From the NCBI GenBank assembly GCA_007133995.1, contig SLLP01000139.1, positions 1 to 13,406 on the forward strand: DNA of 13,406 bases. The letters are read 5' to 3'. Below, one piece after another: positions 1 through 6,902 of this stretch. Under the pieces are notes generated by a model. The model was not told where the DNA came from. It made no database searches and worked only from the letters and a program-made list of their open reading frames with translations. The stretch comes from Balneolales bacterium (GTDB taxonomy: Bacteria > Bacteroidota > Rhodothermia > Balneolales > Natronogracilivirgulaceae). Position 1 is the stretch's first letter; each line of letters opens with the position of its first letter. Position numbers and translations under genes: made by a program.

Positions 1-299
1 ACCTCATCAAGACTGTTAAGCTGCGGCTTTTTCTTGGGTGACGAGTAGAACTGGATCTTGTCGTAATTGATACGGGGATACTTGATGTTGGCCCAAAGAG
101 GATCTTTCATGGTTCTCCAGTTTCGATAGGCCTTCAAGCGGAATTCACGCATGAAATCAGGCTCTTCCTTTATCTCCGAAATCAGATTGACAACATCCTC
201 ATTGAGTCCTTTCGGGAAGTAGTCATATTCGACATTGGTCTTGAAACCGTACTTGTACGGCTGTTTTACCAGGCTTTCGATAGTTTGGGTATCACTCAT
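1..299 (-). CDS. sufB: SufB, Fe-S cluster scaffold subunit (5' part, runs off left edge)
   Basis: The first 99 residues of SufB read from the ATG at 297-299 on the minus strand, and the gene continues past base 1. SufB is the scaffold subunit of the cytoplasmic SufBC2D complex that builds Fe-S clusters. The family's N-terminal signature is visible: KYGF near residue 16, FPKGLNEDVV near 28-37, EEPDFM near 45-50, then the RLKAYRNW stretch, MKDPLWANI near 64-72 and YSSPKKKP near 85-92. The full family protein is about 480 residues, so the cysteine and C-terminal beta-helix parts are outside the window. There is no clear Shine-Dalgarno sequence, as expected for this group. The AT-rich stretch at about 430-470 is the likeliest place for its promoter. 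No regulator gene such as sufR or iscR lies next to it in this window. Confidence 0.93.
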   Translation of the reverse strand, partial: MSDTQTIESLVKQPYKYGFKTNVEYDYFPKGLNEDVVNLISEIKEEPDFMREFRLKAYRNWRTMKDPLWANIKYPRINYDKIQFYSSPKKKPQLNSLDE

Positions 300-533
300 A
301 ACAGGTGTAAGACAGTTTGTTGTGTTAAGTGTTCCGGCATGGGTGGACTTGCCGGTTTCGGCTTACTTTTTGATAATAGATTTCCGAAGACAGAAGCCCG
401 GCCCATTAATGTAACGATTCCGGACGGTCTGGAAGTTCCTTATTTTTACAGAATCTAAATATAAAGAAACATCCTTCCACAATCGAGTGAAATGTTTAAT
501 AAATGTCGCTGGTTCGATGTTTTTTTTAAAAAA

Positions 534-547
534 AGTAAGCGCTTTCA
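534..547 (-). promoter_or_regulatory. LacI/GalR-family (cre-type) operator
   Basis: Read on the minus strand this is TGAAAGCGCTTACT. It matches every position of the degenerate cre consensus TGWAARCGYTWNCW and is centred on the perfect palindrome AAGCGCTT. LacI/GalR-family regulators of sugar catabolism bind sites of this form. It abuts the candidate -35 box of the amylase promoter and lies about 185 bp before the amylase ATG. The cognate regulator gene is not in the window, and no second copy of the site was noticed. Confidence 0.7.
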
Positions 548-548
548 T

Positions 549-577
549 TTGTTATGTTGATTGCTGTATTTTACAAT
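549..577 (+). promoter_or_regulatory. Candidate promoter for the GH13 amylase
   Basis: TTGTTA (549-554) and TACAAT (572-577) are separated by 17 bp. They match the classical -35 box at four of six positions and the -10 box at five of six. The T8A7 tract at 520-534 could act as an UP element. Transcription from here would leave a leader of about 145 nt. Promoter consensus in this phylum can differ, so this is a tentative call supported mainly by the adjacent operator. Confidence 0.4.
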
Positions 578-633
578 GTAAATCAATGCTGATATCAAAA
601 CTTCTGTTAATTCGATAATCCTGCCGCCATGAA

Positions 634-651
634 ATGCCCATGACCGGGCAT
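634..651 (+). repeat. Short inverted repeat in amylase leader
   Basis: ATGCCC (634-639) and GGGCAT (646-651) form a 6-bp stem with a 6-nt loop about 80 nt before the amylase start. No T-tract follows, so it is not a terminator. It may be a leader hairpin or a chance palindrome. Confidence 0.3.
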
Positions 652-729
652 GATCCCGGACACACAGGAGCATGATTAGAATCGTCATGGACATTCTATG
701 TGACCTATTGAATCAAAAATCATAAACAC

Positions 730-2142
730 ATGAAAAACCTTAAGAGGCATGTTCCACATCTGTTCGTTAATCATATTGCAAAAGATCTTGTCCTGTCAAT
801 CCTGTCTGTTCTTATCATCGCATCCTGTGCGCCGGATTCGGAAAAGCAGCCGGAATATCCCACTCCGCCACAAACACCGGAGTGGGCAGTGAATGCCACC
901 ATCTATGAAGTGAACCTGCGCCAGTTTTCGGAGGAGGGCACGTTCAACGCATTTGTTGAACATCTGCCTAGGCTGCGCGACATGGGCGTTGACATCCTCT
1001 GGTTTATGCCGATCCACCCCATTGGAGAGAAGGAGCGCAAGGGAACCCTTGGAAGCTACTACTCTGTCTACGACTATCTTGGTGTCAATCCCGAATTTGG
1101 TACCAAAGAGGATTTCAGGCAGATGGTTGAACAGATTCACGATCACGGCATGTATGTTATCCTGGACTGGGTAGCCAATCACACATCCTGGGATGCCGTT
1201 TGGACCCGAACCCATCCCGAACTTTACGAAACGGATGCCGATGGCAACTTCATCATCCCCCCGGGAACAGACTGGACCGATGTGATTCAGCTCGACTTTG
1301 ACAATCCCGAGACGCACCGTATGATGCATGAAGCGCTTGAGTACTGGGTCGAGGAGTTCGACATTGACGGGTATCGCTGCGATGTTGCTGATTTGGTTCC
1401 AACCGCATTCTGGAATGAAGCGCGCCGTCGGCTGGACAATATCAAGCCGGTATTCATGCTTGCGGAAGCGGAGACTCCCGAACACCACACGCACGCTTTC
1501 GATATGTCCTATGCATGGGAGACCCACCACAAAATGAACGAACTTGCTGCGGGCGGAATCACGATCTCGGATTTCGAACAGCATCTGGAAGAGAACCGCC
1601 ATCGGTTTCCTGATTATGCCTATCGCATGCAATTCACATCAAATCATGACGAAAACAGCTGGAACGGTACCGTGTTTGAACGGCTGGGTGACGGTGTGGA
1701 GGCATTTGCCGTGCTGGCAGCAACCATACCCGGCATGCCGCTGGTTTACAATGGACAGGAGGCGGCGATGGACAAGAGACTGGAGTTTTTTGAAAAGGAT
1801 CCGATTGAATGGGGTGATTATCCCCTGCAGGATTTTTACACACGACTGCTGCAGCTGAATCAACAGAACCGGGCTCTTTTCAATGGAGTTCATGGGGGAG
1901 ATCTGGTCCGAATCAGGACCACAGCAGATGACCAGATATTCGCATTTTTCCGTGAGGTGGAGCATGACAAGGCAGTTGTTTTGCTGAACCTGTCCGCCAG
2001 GGAAGTGTCGTTTGATATCGCCGGCTCTTATCTCATTGGCACCTATCAGGATTTATTCTCGGATATTGAAGTCAGGCTGGGAGAACATCAATCATGGACT
2101 TTCGGACCATGGGAATATGCGGTTTATTATATCAGCGATTAG
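730..2142 (+). CDS. GH13 alpha-amylase family lipoprotein
   Basis: A 470-residue glycoside hydrolase family 13 enzyme that should hydrolyse or rearrange alpha-glucosidic bonds in starch, glycogen or maltooligosaccharides. Residues 19-33 form a hydrophobic segment ending in the lipobox IASC (Cys33), followed by a Pro-rich linker, so it is probably a lipid-anchored envelope or surface protein. The conserved GH13 regions are in order: region I DWVANH (146-151), region II GYRCDVAD (214-221, nucleophile Asp218), region III MLAEAE (243-248, acid/base Glu246) and region IV SNHDEN (304-309, Asp307). The IPGMPLVYNGQE block (333-344) follows, and the all-beta C domain occupies the last 90 or so residues. 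All three catalytic acids are present. There is no Shine-Dalgarno sequence; the start is set by the signal sequence. No SusC/SusD pair is adjacent, so a Sus-type locus is not supported here. Exact substrate and GH13 subfamily are undetermined. Confidence 0.9.
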   Translation: MKNLKRHVPHLFVNHIAKDLVLSILSVLIIASCAPDSEKQPEYPTPPQTPEWAVNATIYEVNLRQFSEEGTFNAFVEHLPRLRDMGVDILWFMPIHPIGEKERKGTLGSYYSVYDYLGVNPEFGTKEDFRQMVEQIHDHGMYVILDWVANHTSWDAVWTRTHPELYETDADGNFIIPPGTDWTDVIQLDFDNPETHRMMHEALEYWVEEFDIDGYRCDVADLVPTAFWNEARRRLDNIKPVFMLAEAETPEHHTHAFDMSYAWETHHKMNELAAGGITISDFEQHLEENRHRFPDYAYRMQFTSNHDENSWNGTVFERLGDGVEAFAVLAATIPGMPLVYNGQEAAMDKRLEFFEKDPIEWGDYPLQDFYTRLLQLNQQNRALFNGVHGGDLVRIRTTADDQIFAFFREVEHDKAVVLLNLSAREVSFDIAGSYLIGTYQDLFSDIEVRLGEHQSWTFGPWEYAVYYISD

Positions 2143-2245
2143 ACCAGCAGGCAGGCAGCGCCAATGATCCACAGTACCGCAGGCTAAATTTGCAGCGTCA
2201 CGCTCTGTTGATTTGATTCAGTTTATTTGAAGCTGTCGATTTGTT

Positions 2246-4207
2246 TCAGGAATCTTGTTCTGCTGAGTTATTCGCGGTATTTCCGATGTCGGGAGATTCC
2301 TGTGTACCCTGGTAATCCTGAATATCCTGATCGTTTAACTCGTTGTTTTCATCATTGCGATCGCCGGATTCTGTTGGTATCTGCGGATCGGGCACCAGGA
2401 TCACATCCCGGCTTCCGGCGAACCCGGGATTTTGAGCACGGTCATGCAGTCGCCGCGAAGTAAAAGGGACATTGCGTTCGAGGTACTCCTCGATATCCCC
2501 CGATGAACGCAAACCATCCTGGAGGGCGCTGAAAAAATACCAGGTGAATATATCGTAGGGATATCCTCTGCGGCCGTTATTACCTCCGTAAGCTTCCGAA
2601 CGCTGACCGGGTTGAGCAGACCAGAATGCAGCCACACCAGGTGGAAGGTCCGTCAGCACGTCTTCCAGATGCTCTGACCCGGCCGGGCGCTGACGCATAT
2701 CATTATTCGTGCTTCGTCCGAATACCGATGCACGGCTCCAGTCCGTATCCAATACAAGCACAGTTTGTCGTGATCTCAACCGTTTGAGTACATCAACAAG
2801 ACTTTCGAAAGAAATGATTTTCTCGCTTACATCGCCGGGATCATAATCTACCGGAATCAGATACATCTGGTCACCCGGTCCGGAAAATGCGTGTCCATAG
2901 TAGTAGAAAAAAAGATCGGATTCGTCCATGGACAAATACCGTCCGCCTATCATCAGGGAATCTGCATCATCGAGGAAGTTTTCCATTTCCCGGGCTGTCA
3001 TATTCTCGAATACACGGATATTATCAGCGTAATATCCCATCACCTGATTGAGATAATATTCAACCAGCTGTCCTGTACGCGAGGCGTGGGGAAGGTAGCG
3101 GACCGGAGGGCGATAATCTCCATTTATTATCGCGATGGCAATAGCATCGGGGTTTGCCCTTTGGTTGTCGGGCAGGTTTCTCTCAATAGCCAGATCGCCA
3201 AAGACCAGCTGATCCGGCATGACAATAAGGTCTCCTATACGTGCGGTGTCTGCCATTTGCCATATTTTTTCCGATTCATTTTTTCGGATATAGGCCGGGC
3301 CTTCTGAACGCAGAATGCGATACCAGCGGTCATCCACGTCGCTTAAAAATGGAAAACGGCTTTCGCTGCCGACATGGCGAATGATATTATTGTTCAGGGT
3401 TGCCGGCGATGTTCTGACGGGCACGCTCGAGGAAGTGACCTCGACATATTCCTGCATGAAATCCGGAAGCGAGAGATATTTTTCATATCGGACATTCTGG
3501 TATTCTAAAAGGATACTCATGCCAGTGGTGTCAGTTCCGGGAAGTCTTCTGATGCCTGTTTTCTGCCCCAGATGCATAGAGATTGTGTTATCACTGAAAC
3601 TCACATTTCGCTTCGACACCAGTGAATCTTCTCCCCGTACAATGGACAGTTTTGCCTCGGCATTTCCCGGGAGAGGAGCCGGAATAGTATCCAGGAATAT
3701 ATCGATGCCTGTTTTTTGGAGCAGGCGTCGCTCGCCTGCCGGACGCGCATCACCGGTCGGCTTCATTGCCATATAACCTGCCGTACCAATGCTGAGCGCT
3801 GCGAGATTCAGCATGGCCCGCTCTCTGCCGGACAGTCTGTCGGCGTCAATAGCCGGTGAGTTTGCCAGATAAAGTCCAAGTCCCATGCCTGCAGCACTAA
3901 CGGCCAGATAGCCGTACCTGGGCCGGTATCTTTGAATATAACGCTCCGAGGCCAGGTGCATGTCATATTGTAGTGCTCTCTCGTTGACAAGTTCCAAAGA
4001 GAGCACAGGGTTCTGAGGAGATGGTAATACCACCGGCTGAAAAGATATGGATTCGTAGACGACAGTCTCCGAGTCGGGATCACGAACGGACTCTTCCTTA
4101 ACCATCCAGGCAGATGTGGTGCATCCTGTAACTACCAGAAACAGAAAAGCGACCAGCGGAAGATATCTTCCGTCAGTTCGAACTGATGGATTTTTTGTAC
4201 CTGGCAT
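2246..4207 (-). CDS. Caspase-like (C14-fold) lipoprotein with SH3-like domain; catalytic Cys absent
   Basis: A 653-residue envelope protein. Residues 15-29 form a lipoprotein signal ending VTGC (Cys29). Two small, Ala/Gly-rich hydrophobic stretches (99-116, 131-148) precede a beta-rich region. Residues about 260-312 resemble a bacterial SH3 domain (VPVRTSP start, DDRWYRIL, GPAYIRKN). Residues about 353-605 have the caspase/metacaspase pattern: AIAIING with a following Tyr-Arg, LNQVMGYYADNIRVFEN, then DLFFYYYGHAF with the catalytic-position His439 and YLIPVDYDP. The strand that normally ends in D-A-C-x-S-G reads LVLDTDWSRA, so Asp489 (GAC at 2741-2743) occupies the Cys site. The late block with FWSAQPGQ and FTWYFFSALQDGL is also typical. 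A disordered Asp/Asn/Glu-rich tail (610-653) ends it. A peptidase role is therefore doubtful; a binding or regulatory pseudo-enzyme is more likely. It is convergent with the amylase gene and divergent from acs. Confidence 0.8.
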   Translation of the reverse strand: MPGTKNPSVRTDGRYLPLVAFLFLVVTGCTTSAWMVKEESVRDPDSETVVYESISFQPVVLPSPQNPVLSLELVNERALQYDMHLASERYIQRYRPRYGYLAVSAAGMGLGLYLANSPAIDADRLSGRERAMLNLAALSIGTAGYMAMKPTGDARPAGERRLLQKTGIDIFLDTIPAPLPGNAEAKLSIVRGEDSLVSKRNVSFSDNTISMHLGQKTGIRRLPGTDTTGMSILLEYQNVRYEKYLSLPDFMQEYVEVTSSSVPVRTSPATLNNNIIRHVGSESRFPFLSDVDDRWYRILRSEGPAYIRKNESEKIWQMADTARIGDLIVMPDQLVFGDLAIERNLPDNQRANPDAIAIAIINGDYRPPVRYLPHASRTGQLVEYYLNQVMGYYADNIRVFENMTAREMENFLDDADSLMIGGRYLSMDESDLFFYYYGHAFSGPGDQMYLIPVDYDPGDVSEKIISFESLVDVLKRLRSRQTVLVLDTDWSRASVFGRSTNNDMRQRPAGSEHLEDVLTDLPPGVAAFWSAQPGQRSEAYGGNNGRRGYPYDIFTWYFFSALQDGLRSSGDIEEYLERNVPFTSRRLHDRAQNPGFAGSRDVILVPDPQIPTESGDRNDENNELNDQDIQDYQGTQESPDIGNTANNSAEQDS

Positions 4208-4631
4208 GGTTGTAGAATGATAATTACGAATCGGCTGGCTCGCACTCCTCTTTTCCGGGAGGTACTGTACTTTTGCGGGTAAATACTGTCAGTATAACGT
4301 TTCCTGCACTTTCACCGGCACCGAAAACTCTGGTCCCGATATATCTTCTGCTTCCGCGCGTAACGAATCTCGTATCATACTTATTTTCGGGCTTAAATAT
4401 GGACTTAATTCGTGCTGAGTAAGATAACAAGTGAAAACTTCAATTCAGAACGGTATATTGCTTTGGAAAAGCCCTTTTAAAGGTTGCAATTATCGGCGTT
4501 TCTGCTTTTTTTTAGTGCAGAACAATGGGGGCGAAATTTTAAATGCATTTTCTCTTCTAAACCGGAATAGTGAACTCCGGTAAAAATTATTAAAACCATA
4601 ATATTAACACATATACAAAACGGATTTAGCT
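4208..4631. other. Divergent intergenic region caspase-like gene / acs
   Basis: These 424 bp separate two divergent starts. A 68-codon minus-strand frame (4224-4430) ends 16 bp before the caspase-like gene but is Ser/Arg-rich and resembles nothing I know, so it is left as an unlikely gene. On the acs side there are two inverted repeats: TCTGC/GCAGA (4501-4505 with 4517-4521) around a T8 run, and ACCGGA/TCCGGT (4561-4581). The AT-rich stretch 4581-4620 directly before acs is the likely promoter zone, but I could not fix boxes with confidence. Confidence 0.55.
4561..4581 (+). promoter_or_regulatory. Inverted repeat upstream of acs, possible operator or leader hairpin
   Basis: ACCGGA (4561-4566) and TCCGGT (4576-4581) form a perfect 6-bp inverted repeat with a 9-nt spacer, 50 nt before the acs ATG and next to the AT-rich presumed promoter. 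The spacing suits a dimeric regulator or a small hairpin. The regulator is unknown. Confidence 0.35.
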
Positions 4632-6614
4632 ATGTCAAAAAACAAATCAGGTATGCAGTCCTTAATGTCAAAATCCCGTGTTTTTCCTCCCCCGGAGGAA
4701 TTCCGGAAAAAAGCATGGATCAATTCACTCGATCAGTACAAAAAAATGTGGGAACAGTCCGTCAACGACCCTGACGGGTTTTGGCTGGAACAGGCCAAGA
4801 CACTGGACTGGTTCAAGGAACCTACAAAAGCCCTCGAGTATGAGTGGAACACGAAAAAACGGATCATCAAACACACCTGGTTTGAAGACGGGGAACTGAA
4901 CGTATCCTACAACTGTCTCGATCGACATCTCGGCACACCCACCGAAAATAAAACGGCCATTCTGTGGCAGGGAGAGGAAGAAGATGCTGTGCAGGAGTTC
5001 ACCTACAAGCAGCTTCACAAAGAAGTCAGCAAGTTTGCAAATGTATTAAAATCCAAAGGGATTAAAAAAGGTGACCGCGTGGCTATTTACATGCCGATGA
5101 TCCCTGAACTGGCTATCGTGATGCTGGCCTGCACCCGTATCGGTGCCATCCATTCCATTATTTTCGGCGGATTCAGTTCCGACGCGATCAAAGGCCGGGT
5201 AAACGACTCGGATTGCAAGATGCTTGTCACTTCCAACGTTTCCCTGCGCGCCGGAAAGCATATCCCACTCAAGAAAATTGCCGATGAGGCGCTGGAAAGC
5301 TGCCCCACTATCGAGAACGTGATCGTTACCAAAGTGACCGACGATCCCTGCAATATGGTGGAAGGACGTGATGTCTGGTACCATGATGAAATGGAGAAGG
5401 CAAGCGATGATTGTCCGGCTGAAAAAATGAATGCGGAAGATCCGCTGTTCATCCTTTACACTTCCGGCTCTACCGGAAAACCGAAGGGCGTGGTCCACAC
5501 CACCGGCGGGTACCTGCTGCATACGGCCCTGTCCCACAAACTGGTGTTCGACATCCATGATGATGACATCTACTGGTGTACCGCTGATATCGGGTGGGTG
5601 ACCGGTCACAGTTACATCGTATACGGTCCGTTGGCCAACGGCGCCACCAGCATGATGTTCGAAGGCGTGCCGACCTATCCGGATGCCGGACGTTTCTGGC
5701 ACATCTGCGACAAATTCAAGGTTACCGCGTTCTATACGGCTCCCACTGCCATCCGCTCGCTTATGAGTCAGGGTGACGATTGGGTGATGAAGTACAAGCT
5801 GGACTCACTGCGCGTTCTCGGTTCGGTGGGCGAGCCGATCAACCCGGAAGCGTGGATGTGGTACTATACCCGCGTGGGACGCGAGCGCTGCCCCATCGTG
5901 GATACATGGTGGCAGACCGAAACCGGCGGTTTCATGATCACCCCGATGCCGGGTTGCATGGATCTCAAACCGGGCAGCGCCTCCAAGCCGTTCTTTGGTG
6001 TGGATCCGGCCATCCTTCGCGACGATGCCTCTGAGTGTGACATTGACGAAGGCGGCAAACTCTGCATAAAAAAGCCATGGCCGGGTATCATGCGCACCAT
6101 GTGGGGCGACCATGACCGGTTCATCGACACCTATTTTGCCATGTTCGACGACATGTACTTCACCGGCGACGGCTGCCGCATCGACAATGACGGCGACTAC
6201 TGGCTGATGGGCCGTATCGATGATGTTGTGAACGTATCCGGACACCGCATCGGCACCGCAGAAGTGGAAAGCGCACTGGTTAGCCACGCCAAGGTTGCGG
6301 AAGCGGCCGTTACCCCGGTCCCGCATGAAATCAAGGGTCAGGGCCTCTATGCTTATGTCACGCTGAACGAAGGTGTCGAGGAAAGCGATGAGCTCCGCAA
6401 GGAGCTGGTGATGCACGTCCGCAAGGAGATCGGCCCCATCGCCACTCCGGAAGCGATCCAGTTTGCACCATCCCTGCCGAAAACAAGATCAGGAAAAATC
6501 ATGCGGCGTATTCTCCGCAAGATTGCAGAGAAGGACACTGGAAATCTGGGCGACATTACCACACTGGCAGATCCAAGTGTGGTGGAAAGCCTTATCAAGG
6601 GGCGAGAGAAATAA
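4632..6614 (+). CDS. acs: Acetyl-CoA synthetase (AMP-forming)
   Basis: A 660-residue cytoplasmic enzyme that converts acetate, ATP and CoA to acetyl-CoA via acetyl-AMP; the usual family length is about 650. The N-terminal ACS domain is followed by the ATP-binding loop YTSGSTGKPKG (276-286), the acetate-pocket stretch DTWWQTETGG (424-433), the GRIDDVVNVSGHRIG hinge region (527-541) and the C-terminal PKTRSGKIMRRILRK block (616-630). Lys622 in that block (AAA at 6495-6497) is the residue that performs adenylation and that protein acetyltransferases silence in characterised homologues. The PFFGVDPAIL block and overall sequence favour acetate over propionate or longer acids. Translation starts at the ATG at 4632 without a clear Shine-Dalgarno sequence. 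A terminator follows, so it appears monocistronic. The downstream carboxylate-type carrier may act in the same metabolism. Confidence 0.96.
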   Translation: MSKNKSGMQSLMSKSRVFPPPEEFRKKAWINSLDQYKKMWEQSVNDPDGFWLEQAKTLDWFKEPTKALEYEWNTKKRIIKHTWFEDGELNVSYNCLDRHLGTPTENKTAILWQGEEEDAVQEFTYKQLHKEVSKFANVLKSKGIKKGDRVAIYMPMIPELAIVMLACTRIGAIHSIIFGGFSSDAIKGRVNDSDCKMLVTSNVSLRAGKHIPLKKIADEALESCPTIENVIVTKVTDDPCNMVEGRDVWYHDEMEKASDDCPAEKMNAEDPLFILYTSGSTGKPKGVVHTTGGYLLHTALSHKLVFDIHDDDIYWCTADIGWVTGHSYIVYGPLANGATSMMFEGVPTYPDAGRFWHICDKFKVTAFYTAPTAIRSLMSQGDDWVMKYKLDSLRVLGSVGEPINPEAWMWYYTRVGRERCPIVDTWWQTETGGFMITPMPGCMDLKPGSASKPFFGVDPAILRDDASECDIDEGGKLCIKKPWPGIMRTMWGDHDRFIDTYFAMFDDMYFTGDGCRIDNDGDYWLMGRIDDVVNVSGHRIGTAEVESALVSHAKVAEAAVTPVPHEIKGQGLYAYVTLNEGVEESDELRKELVMHVRKEIGPIATPEAIQFAPSLPKTRSGKIMRRILRKIAEKDTGNLGDITTLADPSVVESLIKGREK

Positions 6615-6682
6615 TTGATTCGCTTTGGATTTCCGAAAACCGGTACGGCATGTTACTGCCGTCCTCTGCTGTAGTAACTCAC

Positions 6683-6724
6683 ACCGGGCTGATGCGACTT
6701 ATCGTTGCATCCGGCCCGGTTTTT
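6683..6724 (+). terminator. Rho-independent terminator after acs
   Basis: ACCGGGC (6683-6689) pairs with GCCCGGT (6714-6720), and inside it GATGC (6691-6695) pairs with GCATC (6707-6711), leaving an 11-nt loop. A run of T (6720-6724) follows. It lies about 70 nt after the acs stop codon and should separate acs from the downstream transporter gene. Confidence 0.8.
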
Positions 6725-6853
6725 AATTGATTATCTGATTTAAACTCTTTACTGTATACTGCATCTCTGCTGCAGACATTATTCAACTTGTATCGGGTGA
6801 AAGGCATTTCCGGCCCGGATCCAAAAGATCCATAATATTATTGGAAGTAGGCG

Positions 6854-6902
6854 CTCTCACACCTGATATCTAATTTACAAATGTACCTTGTGAGGGTAAC
6901 AA
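6854..6902 (+). promoter_or_regulatory. Ribosome binding site within a predicted stem, leader of the MFS gene
   Basis: GAGGG (6892-6896) lies 6 nt before the ATG at 6903, the only clear Shine-Dalgarno-like sequence seen before a gene in this window. The segment UGUGAGGG (6889-6896) can pair with CUCUCACA (6854-6861) in an 8-bp stem with one U-G pair and a 27-nt loop, which would hide the site. Further upstream, GGATC/GATCC (6817-6821 with 6827-6831) is another small inverted repeat. Translational control is possible but unproven. Confidence 0.4.

Larger units (their letters stand above)
300..729. other. Divergent intergenic region sufB / GH13 amylase
   Basis: This 430-bp stretch separates two divergently read genes and I see no convincing gene in it. 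It holds a T8A7 tract (520-534), a LacI-type operator (534-547), a candidate sigma-70 style promoter reading right (549-577) and a small inverted repeat in the amylase leader (634-651). A 61-codon minus-strand reading frame (363-548) overlaps the operator, resembles no family I know, and is taken as chance. Confidence 0.7.

Noticed and set aside
363..548. 61-codon minus-strand frame between sufB and the amylase gene
   Set aside because: It resembles no family I know, is AT-rich and overlaps the operator and A/T tract, so it is more likely intergenic sequence.
796..1632. 278-codon minus-strand frame opposite the amylase gene
   Set aside because: It is fully antisense to a GH13 gene with all catalytic motifs; its His/Val/Arg-rich sequence is a codon-use shadow.
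2143..2245. Possible terminator between the convergent amylase and caspase-like genes
   Set aside because: Only a 4-bp AGCG/CGCT stem (2194-2204) without a T-run was found.
4224..4430. 68-codon minus-strand frame ending 16 bp before the caspase-like gene
   Set aside because: The composition (Ser, Arg, Thr, Gly rich) lacks recognisable motifs and there is no ribosome binding site. A small upstream gene cannot be excluded, but support is too thin to list it.
5046..6416. Two long minus-strand frames (218 and 203 codons) opposite acs
   Set aside because: The acs reading frame is unmistakable, and the antisense products have no family resemblance.
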